Below are positions 46,525 to 54,664 of a stretch of DNA of 64,000 nt, piece by piece; position 1 is the stretch's first letter; each line of letters starts with the position of its first letter. The notes below the pieces were generated by a model. It saw only the letters and a program-made list of their open reading frames with translations. It was not told the origin of the DNA and did not search any database. This DNA comes from Thermalbibacter longus. Lineage in GTDB: Bacteria > Chloroflexota > Chloroflexia > Thermomicrobiales > Thermomicrobiaceae. The stretch is from the NCBI RefSeq assembly GCF_023806485.1, contig NZ_JAMSLR010000006.1:1-64000 (forward strand). Reading direction: 5' to 3'. A program made the translations under genes and the position numbers.

Positions 46525-47700
46525 TCAACGCACGGACTCAGCCACCGAGAGGACAGTCTCACCGTCCATCGTGCCGCCCACCGCGTGCAGCACGCCATCC
46601 TTCTGCCAGAGAACGGCCGAGCCCTCCGGAGCCTCGATCAGCAGCCCGGACGCACCGTGAAGGGTGACCTGCCGGGTCGACGCGTCGGCCGGGACCGGAA
46701 TGATCAGCGTCTCCCGCCAATCGCGCACCGCGCGGATCTGCGCGACCAGCTCCGGTGGCAAGCCAGGCAGCGAGAGGAGGTCTTCTCGCAGCAGCTCGGG
46801 GTCGATCGTCTCGGGCAGGATCAGCTCGGGACTGCCCATCTCGGCCACGACCAGCATCTGATCGCCGCTCTCGTAGACCTGCGCTGCCGAGGCGGGCACG
46901 TTGAGCGTGACCGTCACCGTCGGCGCTACCGCCGGATCGGGCAGCGAGGCGAACTGGACGCCCAGGCGAGCCAGCATCTCGCGGGCGCGGGCCACGTCGA
47001 TCGTCACCGAGGCCGTGCCCGCCTCGCCGACGAAGTAGCGCGGCGAGGCCCCGCTCACGGCTGCCGGAAGCTCGCCCGGCGCGGCCGGCTCCCGGCCGAG
47101 CAGGGTAGCCGCTTCATCGAGCGAGCCGACCTCGCGCATGCTCTCTTCCTCGAAGGTGGTGGTGAACTGAGCGATCTGCTCCAGCTCCTGGTGCATCGCC
47201 TCGCGCTGCTCGGGCGGCAGCATCTCGGTCTGTGCCGTCATGGCCGCCACGGCCTCCATCGGAACCGTGATGGCGGCGAACTGCTGCACCCGGAAGCGGT
47301 TGACGAACTCGTCGGCCAGTGCGCCGAACGGCGTGAGCGTGACCACGAGAGCCAGCACCGCAACGGCGGCTATGCCAGCCGCGGCGAACCGCACCGGGGC
47401 CGATCTTCGATATCCCATCGGGATTCCTCCTTCTCGCCTGGCATCGCTTCTCGCGCGCCGTCCCCGCGCATGCTGCTGCCAGCGACGGTACGCTAAGGCC
47501 GGATCGGGGAGCGTTCCCGGCGTGGCGGCGTCGACCACCCGGCGAGCGATCTCGGCCGACTCCGAGAGCTCGCGGACGAGCCGCTGGCAAGCCGGGCAGT
47601 GGCGGACATGCTCGCGCTGGGCGGGCGGGAGCGCGCCGTCGCCGCGGTCGAGCAGTATCCGCAGCTCGCCAGCACCAGGACACGACCGTCGTCGAAGCAT
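46525..47700 (-). CDS. zinc-finger anti-sigma factor with extracytoplasmic domain
   Basis: Membrane anti-sigma protein of 391 residues. The N-terminal ZAS/zf-HC2 motif HVRHCPACQRL (H-x3-C-x2-C) is at about residues 33-43. One membrane helix follows at about 110-130 (FAAAGIAAVAVLALVVTL), then about 260 residues outside, ending in a DUF4367-like segment (GSAVLWQKDG, TVLSVAESVR). It holds the sigma factor until an envelope signal arrives. ATG 47700 is 4 bases after the sigma stop, so the pair is translationally coupled; the longer frame to 47829 overlaps the sigma gene. Confidence 0.88.
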   Translation of the reverse strand: MLRRRSCPGAGELRILLDRGDGALPPAQREHVRHCPACQRLVRELSESAEIARRVVDAATPGTLPDPALAYRRWQQHARGRRARSDARREGGIPMGYRRSAPVRFAAAGIAAVAVLALVVTLTPFGALADEFVNRFRVQQFAAITVPMEAVAAMTAQTEMLPPEQREAMHQELEQIAQFTTTFEEESMREVGSLDEAATLLGREPAAPGELPAAVSGASPRYFVGEAGTASVTIDVARAREMLARLGVQFASLPDPAVAPTVTVTLNVPASAAQVYESGDQMLVVAEMGSPELILPETIDPELLREDLLSLPGLPPELVAQIRAVRDWRETLIIPVPADASTRQVTLHGASGLLIEAPEGSAVLWQKDGVLHAVGGTMDGETVLSVAESVR

Positions 47701-47704
47701 CGGC

Positions 47705-48286
47705 TCAGTGCTCCTCTGTACCGGCCGGGTAGAGTGCCCGGTACCGATCTCGTACTCGTCGCTCGGCCCTGGCCAGCAGCGTCCCGACGGAGCTGGGCTG
47801 CACGCCCAGAGCCGAAGCGATCTCCTCATAGCTGAGCCCGCTGTGACGCATCACCAGGATTGCCCGATCACGCTCCGGCAACGCCGCAAGAAGCTCGCGC
47901 GCCAGCTCGGACGCCTCGCGCTGCTCGAGCTCCCGTGCCGCCGCACCCCGGTTCAGCGGCCACTCCAAGCGAAACCAGCGGAGCAGCCGGTCGTGATGGC
48001 GGCGGCGACCACGGATGGCGTTCAGCCCGAGGTTCGCGGTGACACGATAGAGCCATGGCTGCACGCTCTCCCCGTCCGCGAGCGCCGGTGGGCGCTGGTA
48101 CAGGCGGATAAACACCTCCTGCGCCAGATCTTCCGCCTCCTCGGCGGAGCCGGCCAGCTTGAACGCGAGCCGGTAGACCGGGCCGTAGTACCGCCGGAAG
48201 AGCTCGGCGAACGCCGTCTCGTCGCCTGCTCGCGCTGCCTGCACCAGTGCCTGGTCATCGAGGAGGCTCGCCTGGGCAATGGCCAT
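47705..48286 (-). CDS. ECF-family RNA polymerase sigma factor
   Basis: Extracytoplasmic-function sigma factor of about 193 residues. Region 2: DQALVQAARAGDETAFAELFRRYYGPVYRL, then EEAEDLAQEVFIRLYQ. Region 4: LPERDRAILVMRHSGLSYEEIASALGVQPSSVGTLLARAERRVRD (quoted in parts: LPERDRAILV, LSYEEIASALG). The linker between regions 2 and 4 is short. The start is uncertain: the frame opens at GTG 48349, and ATG 48286 (MAIAQASLLDDQ) fits family length best. Coupled to the membrane anti-sigma downstream. Confidence 0.9.
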   Translation of the reverse strand: MAIAQASLLDDQALVQAARAGDETAFAELFRRYYGPVYRLAFKLAGSAEEAEDLAQEVFIRLYQRPPALADGESVQPWLYRVTANLGLNAIRGRRRHHDRLLRWFRLEWPLNRGAAARELEQREASELARELLAALPERDRAILVMRHSGLSYEEIASALGVQPSSVGTLLARAERRVRDRYRALYPAGTEEH

Positions 48287-48499
48287 CGCGCCCGTCCACC
48301 CGCCCTGCATCCACTCCATACAACACCGCCGGCGCTCCAAGTGTGACACGCAGGCTACCCCTCTCTCCAGCCGAGAACGCTGGAGATGCGCTCAGGGCCC
48401 CTGCGTCCCGCGCATCAGGTGGCCCTGAGGGAGAGCCTGCGCCGGCCATCGATCCTCGCACGTGCTCCCAGCGATCGAGCAGCACGCGAGGCGCGCTGG

Positions 48500-49174
48500 C
48501 TAAGACACTGCGATGAAGAAGGAATACTCGGCTGTCGGCTTACGCCCGGGGACTGGGTTCCTCGACGGTTCGGGCCACTCGACCCGGAGACGGACGAAGT
48601 AGTTCCCGGCGGGGACGTCGGTAACCCAGGAGTAACGCCCATCCGATCCGCTGAGCTCAGCCGAGGCAGCCGGTTCCGTCCTGGGGATGAACGCCACGAT
48701 CGCTCCCGCCTGCGGCCCGATCCGATCCTTGTTCCCCTCTTCCGGGAAGACGTCGAGCGCGACCTTCTCCGGGGCCGGGCCGCCGCGCAGCTCGATCTGC
48801 ACCGTCTCGCCCGCCTGCACCGCCAGCGGCTCGGGCTGGATCTCGAAGCCGCGCGAGGTCACCTCGGCGGCGTAGCCGGTCTCGTGGACCCAGTAGAAAG
48901 CCCCGAAGGATGCCTTCTGCTCCCCGCTCTGCGTCACCAGGTACGCATCCGGCGGCTGGACGAGGATGCTGCCCGGCGGGGGGGTGCTCGATGGGTTTGG
49001 GGTCTGCTCCACCGGTGACGCCGGTGCTGTGGCCGCGACCGTCGGTGTCGCTACCGGCCTGGTCGGCGTGACACCGGCCGTAGGTCTGGGAGTTCCACTC
49101 TCGCCGCCGAGCCGGCAACCGGCCCCGAGCAGAAGGACCACTGCCAGCAAGACGATCCAACGCTTCAACTCCAT
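48500..49174 (-). CDS. lipoprotein of unknown function
   Basis: A 224-residue lipoprotein. The signal peptide WIVLLAVVLLLGAGC ends in a lipobox (LGAGC, Cys20). A Thr/Pro-rich spacer (about 25-70) follows, then a beta-rich domain (LVQPPDAYLVTQSGEQ...FEIQPEPLAVQAGETVQIELRGG, in pieces) that looks like an Ig/fibronectin-type fold ending VPAGNYFVRLRVEW. No enzyme motif. ATG 49174. It lies between the surface protein with SWDG repeats and the sigma operon; a role in envelope structure or sensing is only inference. Confidence 0.75.
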   Translation of the reverse strand: MELKRWIVLLAVVLLLGAGCRLGGESGTPRPTAGVTPTRPVATPTVAATAPASPVEQTPNPSSTPPPGSILVQPPDAYLVTQSGEQKASFGAFYWVHETGYAAEVTSRGFEIQPEPLAVQAGETVQIELRGGPAPEKVALDVFPEEGNKDRIGPQAGAIVAFIPRTEPAASAELSGSDGRYSWVTDVPAGNYFVRLRVEWPEPSRNPVPGRKPTAEYSFFIAVS

Positions 49175-49215
49175 GCGCGTCGTTCACCCTCTCTCATGAC
49201 TGTGCCGTGCGCCGA

Positions 49216-49249
49216 TCCCCTCCTGCCCCGGCGCTGGAGCAGGAGGGGA
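49216..49249 (-). terminator. hairpin after the SWDG-repeat surface protein gene
   Basis: TCCCCTCCTGC pairs exactly with GCAGGAGGGGA around a 12-base loop, 38 bases past the minus-strand stop at 49287. Confidence 0.55.
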
Positions 49250-49286
49250 CACTGAAGGGTATACGAGAGCTGAGCTGCGCGCTCGC

Positions 49287-51095
49287 TCACTCGGCGTGGG
49301 TGGGAATATCGGTGGAATGCTGCTGCCCGTCCCAGCTATAGCCCCAGAAGTGCCAGCGGAACGCCTCCACCAGGCTGCGCAGCGTCGCCGAGATGTTCTG
49401 CGGGATCGGCCGGCCGTCGGCCGAGAACCAGGGATCGATCGGCTGCGGGCCGGTGACGACCGTGGCATGAGTCGGCAGCTCGGGATGAGGCCGGCCGTCC
49501 CAGGACTGGCCGTAGAAGTGCCAGCGGAAGGCTTCGACGAGCGCCTTGAGCGAGCGAGAGACGGTGTCTGCCTTCATTCGCCCATCGGCGGTGAACCAGT
49601 GACCCTCGGCGGCCAGCGGCGAGACGACGAAGCCCCAGGTCACCGTCAGCGCCTCGCCGCGCGCGTTCTGCACCCGCGCGCTCACGGCGTAGCTCCCAGC
49701 GGCCAGCGTGCGCTCGGTGAAGGCGGTCTGGTCGGTATCGCTCGGCCCGCCGACCTCGGTGTCGAGCGGCTGGCCGTTCAGCCAGAGCTGGAAGCTCGTG
49801 ATCGGAGCGCCGGAGGTCACGTGCGCTGCGATCCGCACTGGGCCCGGCGAGAGCGTCGCGTAGCGGGAAGGAGCGAGGGCGTCGAAGCGGATCGAGCCAG
49901 CCGAGACCTGGGCATGGGTCGGCATCTCGCCGTGGTAGAAGCCATCCCACGACTCACCGTACAGGTGCCAGCGGAACGCCTCCACCAGGCTGCGCAGCGT
50001 CGCCTCGACTTCGGCTCGTCGGGGAGTACCGTCGGCCAGGAACCACCAGCTATCGTTCGGGTTGTTGGAGACGACGAACTGCCACATGGTCCGGAAGGTT
50101 TGGCCGGACCGATCCTCGGCGGTCGCCAGCACCTGGTACAGCCCTGGCTGGAGCCGGATCCCAGTAAAGGCGCTGAGCTGGAAGGCGTTGGGGCCGGCGA
50201 TCTCCGGCGCCAGCTCCTGGCCATTGAGCGTCATCGTGACCCGCGTGATCGGGCTGCTGCTGCGGACGTTGACCGCAACCGTCACCTCGCCCGGCGCCAC
50301 CGTGCTCCAGGGAGCGGGGGTAAGGTTCGTAAAGGTAAGCGGCCCGCCAGGAATCCCTCTTCGGCTGGTCACTACCCCGGTCGACTCGAAATCCCAGGCG
50401 ATCGTCGTCGTGCTGTAGGCAATGCTGAGCGCGTCGACGGCACCCTGCCAGGACGACCAGGAGACGCCGCTGAGACAGCCCGCTGCCACGACCAGCGCGC
50501 CGGTGTCGTCGTTGGCCAGCGTCGCGTTGGGATAGGCGTCCAGGTAGACGCTCAGCGGCTGCGGGTTCGCCTGCGTCATGCCGGCGCGCCCGTTCAGCGA
50601 CCACCAGACGCCCTCGAGCGCGTCCCAGGTCTGCCACTCGATCGGGACGACGGTGTCGTTGAGGTGCGGCAGGTACACGAGCTGGTCATCCGGTAGGCCG
50701 TCGTCGTTCAGGTCGACCTGGAGCATGAGGTACGGAGCCGCCTGCGTACCACCGGTGACGACGAAGGTGGAGTAGGTCAGGTTGTGCAGGCTGGCGAGCG
50801 GAACGCCGTCGAGCCCGCCCTGGTGGAGTTGCAGCCAGGCGAGCCCATCGCTCGCCGTGCTGAAGACAAAGCTCCCACTTCCGTTCAGGGGCACGCCGGG
50901 GCCGTTCTCGAAACCGCCTGTCCCGTATCCACCGCCGGCCGGGCACGCCAGGAGCGTGAACTCCCACCCGTCGCTCGACACCTGGGCCAACGCGCTCCGC
51001 GGTGCCCAAGCGGCGCCCATCGCCAACCCCAGCACAAGCGCTACAACGCAGGCCAAGCCGGCGCGGCCTGCGTTCCCCCGAGCCCCGATCCCCAT
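49287..51095 (-). CDS. secreted protein with three unrecognised SWDG repeats
   Basis: A 602-residue exported protein with signal peptide (LACVVALVLGLAMGAAWA). The first 270 or so residues are a beta-rich domain resembling a substrate- or carbohydrate-binding fold. Two Ig-like segments follow (APGEVTVAVNV...ITRVTMTLNGQELAPEIAG and its partner SPGPVRIAAHV...FQLWLNGQPL). Interleaved are three copies of a roughly 45-residue unit: WF-x-ADG, an L-x-x-LVEAFRWH helix, then G-x-SWDG-x-x-H-x-x-x-PTHA, the last at the C-terminus. I do not recognise this unit. ATG 51095 has GGGAGG upstream. A surface or matrix protein is likely. Confidence 0.78.
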   Translation of the reverse strand: MGIGARGNAGRAGLACVVALVLGLAMGAAWAPRSALAQVSSDGWEFTLLACPAGGGYGTGGFENGPGVPLNGSGSFVFSTASDGLAWLQLHQGGLDGVPLASLHNLTYSTFVVTGGTQAAPYLMLQVDLNDDGLPDDQLVYLPHLNDTVVPIEWQTWDALEGVWWSLNGRAGMTQANPQPLSVYLDAYPNATLANDDTGALVVAAGCLSGVSWSSWQGAVDALSIAYSTTTIAWDFESTGVVTSRRGIPGGPLTFTNLTPAPWSTVAPGEVTVAVNVRSSSPITRVTMTLNGQELAPEIAGPNAFQLSAFTGIRLQPGLYQVLATAEDRSGQTFRTMWQFVVSNNPNDSWWFLADGTPRRAEVEATLRSLVEAFRWHLYGESWDGFYHGEMPTHAQVSAGSIRFDALAPSRYATLSPGPVRIAAHVTSGAPITSFQLWLNGQPLDTEVGGPSDTDQTAFTERTLAAGSYAVSARVQNARGEALTVTWGFVVSPLAAEGHWFTADGRMKADTVSRSLKALVEAFRWHFYGQSWDGRPHPELPTHATVVTGPQPIDPWFSADGRPIPQNISATLRSLVEAFRWHFWGYSWDGQQHSTDIPTHAE

Positions 51096-51342
51096 GGCCG
51101 CCTCCCTTCCCTGACCAGCCCGGTACCAAGAGAAAAGCAGGTTATCTACACGGTACACTGCCAGGCGCTGCTGTACGTACCCACCATAGCAGCCAGGTGC
51201 CTGAGAGGCAAGGCCAGGAGCAGTTATGGTCACTCACCGGACGACACCCCGCACTCCCCGGCGCCATGTTCCAGAGCACGCCGTCCGCTTCGCGGAGGAA
51301 GAGGTTTGCGTTCTCGGCGCGCTCGTGGTACTCTATGACCAG

Positions 51343-51360
51343 ATGAGTAGATTTAGTCAT
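51343..51360 (+). promoter_or_regulatory. TetR-type operator overlapping the tetR translation start region
   Basis: ATGAGTAGATTTAGTCAT is an imperfect palindrome (14 of 18 positions), ending one base before the ribosome-binding GGAG and 11 bases before the ATG at 51371. Position and form suggest autorepression of the tetR-ABC operon. Confidence 0.6.
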
Positions 51361-51370
51361 GGAGTCACAA

Positions 51371-52090
51371 ATGCCCCCTGTCGATCGCGAGCAACGCGCC
51401 CAACGGATCCTCGACGCCGCCGCCCGGCTGTTCGCGCACTACGGGTACGACAAGACCACGGTCGACGAGATCGCCCGCGAGGCCGGCGTCTCCAAAGGCG
51501 CCATCTACCTCCACTGGCCCGGCAAAGAGGCACTGGCCGAAGCCCTGCTCTACCGTGAAGTCCGGTGCGTGATCGAGGATTTTCTCCAGCGTCTCGAAGC
51601 CGATCCGGAGGGCGGTACGATTGGCTCGATCTACCGGCATGGCCTCCAGGCTACCTTCGCCAACCCGCTCGTGCGCGCTGTCCTCTCCTCCGACAACCGG
51701 GTACTCGGCGACTACCTGCATCGCCTGGGCCCGGACTTCTACCGCATGCGTTTCGAGGCCGCACGAGCGCTCATCGAGCGCATGCAGGCGGCTGACCTCA
51801 TTCGCCGCGACCTCAGCCCGGAGGTCGTCACCTACCTGCTCACGATGCTCGGCCTCGGCCTCTCGACCGCGAGCGGCCTGCTCCCAGCGGAGGTCAGGCC
51901 TCCGCCCGGCGAGGTCGCGGAGGCTCTGGCCGACGTCGTGCAGCGCGCGCTGGCTCCGGAGGGGGGTGGAGATCGAGAAGCCGGCAAGCGCCTGGTACGC
52001 GCGTATGTGGCGGAGGTCACCCAGCGATACGAAGAACTCCGTGGACTGCGGAGGGACGTGGACGATGGACAGCCTTCCGATTCAGGTTAA
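51371..52090 (+). CDS. TetR-family transcriptional regulator
   Basis: Repressor of 239 residues. The N-terminal helix-turn-helix is typical: RILDAAARLFAHYGYDKTTVDEIAREAGVSKGAIYLHW (quoted in halves: RILDAAARLFAHYGYDKTTV and AGVSKGAIYLHW). The C-terminal all-helical ligand domain is unspecific. ATG 51371 (MPPVDREQ) has GGAG 6 bases upstream; an ATG at 51359 would overlap the operator. It heads an operon with an ABC ATPase (overlap 26 bases) and permease, so it probably senses an exported drug or lipid and represses its own pump. Confidence 0.93.
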   Translation: MPPVDREQRAQRILDAAARLFAHYGYDKTTVDEIAREAGVSKGAIYLHWPGKEALAEALLYREVRCVIEDFLQRLEADPEGGTIGSIYRHGLQATFANPLVRAVLSSDNRVLGDYLHRLGPDFYRMRFEAARALIERMQAADLIRRDLSPEVVTYLLTMLGLGLSTASGLLPAEVRPPPGEVAEALADVVQRALAPEGGGDREAGKRLVRAYVAEVTQRYEELRGLRRDVDDGQPSDSG

Positions 52091-52988
52091 CGGGCTCACC
52101 CGGTTCTACGGGAAGACCCGCGGTGTCGATGACCTAGCCTTCACCGTGGAGCGCGGCGAGATCTTCGGCTTCCTGGGGCCGAACGGCGCCGGCAAGACGA
52201 CCACGATCCGCCTGCTGATGGGCCTGATCCAACCCACGCGTGGCAGTGCGAGGATCTTCGGCCTCGACTGCTGGCGCGACGCGACCGCCGTCAAGTCGCA
52301 CGTCGGCTACGTGCCCGGCGACGCGCGGCTTTACGAGGCGATGACCGGCGCCCAGTTCCTCGATTTCCTGGCCGGCTTCCGGCCTGGGATCGATCCGGCC
52401 CGGCGCCGGATGCTGGTGGAGCGGTTCGACGTGGATCTCAGCCGCACGATCAAGCATCTCTCCAAGGGCAACCGGCAGAAGCTCGCGCTGGTTCAGGCGT
52501 TCATGCACGACCCGCCACTCCTGATCCTGGACGAGCCGTCGAGCGGGCTCGACCCGTTGATGCAGCGCGAGCTCTTGACATTCCTGAGGGAGGAGCAGGC
52601 GCGCGGCAAGACCATCTTCCTGTCCTCGCACCTGCTGTACGAGGTGGAGCAGGTTGCCGATCGGGTCGGGATCATCCGCGATGGCCGGCTGGTCGCGGTC
52701 GCGACGATCGAGGAGCTGAAGCGCCAGCGCACCCGGCGCATGGAGGTCGCGTTCTCCATGCCGATCGATTTGGCACAACTCGCCAGCGTCGACGGTGTCC
52801 AGGTGCTCCAGGTCCGCGAGGGAGGCCGCTGGGTCGAGCTCGGCGTCTCGGACGGGCTCCCGGTGCTGCTGCGCCGGCTGAGCGAGCTCCCGGTGGTCGA
52901 CCTGGTCTATGCCCCACCCGACCTGGACAGCGTGTTCATGGGCTACTACCAGCGGCAGGAGGCAATAACAGGGGAGCGCGCGCGATGA
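52065..52988 (+). CDS. ABC exporter ATP-binding protein, tetR operon
   Basis: Cytoplasmic ATPase of 307 residues. Walker A GPNGAGKTTT, signature in the form LSKGNRQKLALVQ, Walker B LLILDEPSSGLDPLM and switch SSHLLYEVE. The C-terminal extension is like DrrA. It starts inside the 3' end of tetR (26-base overlap) and ends overlapping the permease start (ATGA at 52985), which indicates tight coupling. Partner: the permease at 52985-53797. The pair fits the daunorubicin-resistance class, but the actual substrate is unknown. Confidence 0.93.
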   Translation: MDSLPIQVNGLTRFYGKTRGVDDLAFTVERGEIFGFLGPNGAGKTTTIRLLMGLIQPTRGSARIFGLDCWRDATAVKSHVGYVPGDARLYEAMTGAQFLDFLAGFRPGIDPARRRMLVERFDVDLSRTIKHLSKGNRQKLALVQAFMHDPPLLILDEPSSGLDPLMQRELLTFLREEQARGKTIFLSSHLLYEVEQVADRVGIIRDGRLVAVATIEELKRQRTRRMEVAFSMPIDLAQLASVDGVQVLQVREGGRWVELGVSDGLPVLLRRLSELPVVDLVYAPPDLDSVFMGYYQRQEAITGERAR

Positions 52989-53797
52989 GCTGGACGATGA
53001 CGCGCAAGGCGCTGTGGGATCTCCGCTGGACGACCTTCTGGTACGCGCTGGGGCTCGCCCTCTATACCCTGCTGATCGCCTTCGTCTATCCCACTTTCCG
53101 CGAGCAGAGCGCGCAGTTCGAGGAGATCGTCCGCAACTACCCAGAGGCACTGCTGCGTGCCTTCGGGATCGAGCCAGGGCAGGGACTGTCGAGCAGCTTC
53201 GGCGCGTTCATGCACGCCGAGGCCTACGGCTTCGTCTGGCCACTGGTAGCGGCAATCTTCGTCATCATGTCCGGTGCCGCGGCCGTCGCCCAGGAAGTCG
53301 AGCGGGGCACCGCCGAGCTGTGGCTCTCGGTGCCGGAGAGCCGTCCCCGGCTGCTGGCCGGCAAGCTGGTCGCCCTCCTGGTAGGCATGCTCGCCGTCGT
53401 CGGGGTGTCCGTGCTTAGTCTCCTCGTCGCCGCGCCGCTGGTCGATGCCGAACTCCCGGCGGATGCCGCCGCGCAGCTCGGGGTCGTGCTCCTCGACTTC
53501 CTCATCGCGGTCGCGGGGATTTCGGTGCTGTTCTCCTCGATCTTCAGCGAGCGGGGGAAGGCGGCCGCCCTGGCGGCCGCGGTCGTGCTGGCGATGTACC
53601 TGGCCTGGGTGATCGCCGGGCTCAGCGAGCGGTTCGAGTGGCTGCGCTACCTGAGCATCTTCACCGCCTACCGGCCCCGCGAGGCGCTGGAGGGCAGCAG
53701 CGTGAGCTGGGCCGGCCTGCTGGCACTCCTGGCGATCGGGCTCGGCAGCATGCTGGCCTCGCTCGCGATCTTCCGGCGGCGCGACATCCTGGTCTGA
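52985..53797 (+). CDS. ABC-2-type exporter permease, tetR operon
   Basis: Membrane partner of the preceding ATPase: 270 residues with about six hydrophobic helices (first at WTTFWYALGLALYTLLIAF). The loop AAAVAQEVERGTAELWLSVP after helix 2 is the amphipathic coupling region typical of ABC-2 permeases. The ATG overlaps the ATPase stop. Expression is expected to be controlled by the TetR operator at 51343. A separate gene follows after 119 bases. Confidence 0.88.
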   Translation: MSWTMTRKALWDLRWTTFWYALGLALYTLLIAFVYPTFREQSAQFEEIVRNYPEALLRAFGIEPGQGLSSSFGAFMHAEAYGFVWPLVAAIFVIMSGAAAVAQEVERGTAELWLSVPESRPRLLAGKLVALLVGMLAVVGVSVLSLLVAAPLVDAELPADAAAQLGVVLLDFLIAVAGISVLFSSIFSERGKAAALAAAVVLAMYLAWVIAGLSERFEWLRYLSIFTAYRPREALEGSSVSWAGLLALLAIGLGSMLASLAIFRRRDILV

Positions 53798-53916
53798 CCC
53801 TGCCCCGCCCGGAGGCTGGAGCAGGTCGATCGAGTTGCCGCGCGTCGACTAGCAGTGGCATCCTGAGAGCGCGCCGAACGCTCCGAACGACTACGCTCGA
53901 CGGGAGGGTGACACAG

Positions 53917-54456
53917 ATGGCTGAGTTGAGCGGCAAGCGAGTGGCGATGCTCCTCGCGAACAACTTCGAGGACGTCGAGGCGACCGACCCCAAGCGCTAC
54001 CTGGAGGAGCGGGGTGCCGAGGTGGTCGTGATCGGCCTCAACCGCGAGCCGATCACCGGCAAGAAAGGGACGACGATCCAGCCGGACAAGACCGTCGACG
54101 AGGTCACGGTCGATGAATTCGATATGCTGGTGATCCCCGGTGGCGGCTCACCGGAGAACCTGCGGATCGACGACCGGGCGGTGGAGTTCACCCGCCGCTT
54201 CGTCGAGAGCGGCAAGCCGGTAGCGGCGATCTGCCACGGCCCGCAGCTCCTGATCTCGGCGAACGTGCTGCGCGGCCGCACGGTGACCTGCGTCAACAAG
54301 ATCCGCGATGACGTCAAGAACGCTGGCGCCAACTACGTCGACGAGCCGTTGGTGATCGACGGCAACCTGATCACGTCGCGGGTGCCGGCCGATCTCCCGC
54401 AGTTCGACGAGGCGATCGCTAAGGCGCTGGCGGGCGTGCCAGTCCACGGCGACTAG
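53917..54456 (+). CDS. DJ-1/PfpI-family protein
   Basis: A 179-residue class-I glutamine-amidotransferase-like protein. The nucleophile elbow AICHGPQLL places Cys106 before His107, with Glu18 in FEDVEA nearby, the Glu-Cys pair found in DJ-1 and PfpI. Members act as deglycases, chaperones or peptidases; the exact activity is debated and cannot be read from sequence. No signal peptide. ATG 53917 has GGGAGG 9 bases upstream. The open frame continues back to 53638 but overlaps the permease. Probably a stress protein. Confidence 0.93.
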   Translation: MAELSGKRVAMLLANNFEDVEATDPKRYLEERGAEVVVIGLNREPITGKKGTTIQPDKTVDEVTVDEFDMLVIPGGGSPENLRIDDRAVEFTRRFVESGKPVAAICHGPQLLISANVLRGRTVTCVNKIRDDVKNAGANYVDEPLVIDGNLITSRVPADLPQFDEAIAKALAGVPVHGD

Positions 54457-54493
54457 CTCCTGCCCTTACGACGTCCTTGCCCCGTCCGTATGC

Positions 54494-54660
54494 CAGCCGT
54501 CTCCCCTCACCCCGCCCTGCGGGCACCCCTCTCCCTCCAGGGAGAGGGGCCAGGGGTGAGGGCAGCAACCTCCACCCTCACCCCGGCTTCGCCACCCCTC
54601 TCCCCAGGGAGGGAGAGGGGCCGGGGGGTGAGGGCGGCTGAGAGGGGCCGGGGTGAGGGC
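54494..54660. repeat. palindromic GGGAGAGGGG repeat cluster between convergent genes
   Basis: Two or three family units (CCTCACCCCG, CCCCTCTCCC...GGGAGAGGGG, GGGGTGAGGG) lie between the DJ-1 gene and the minus-strand pyrF, whose stop is a few bases beyond. The placement suggests two-way termination. Confidence 0.8.
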
Positions 54661-54664
54661 GAAT

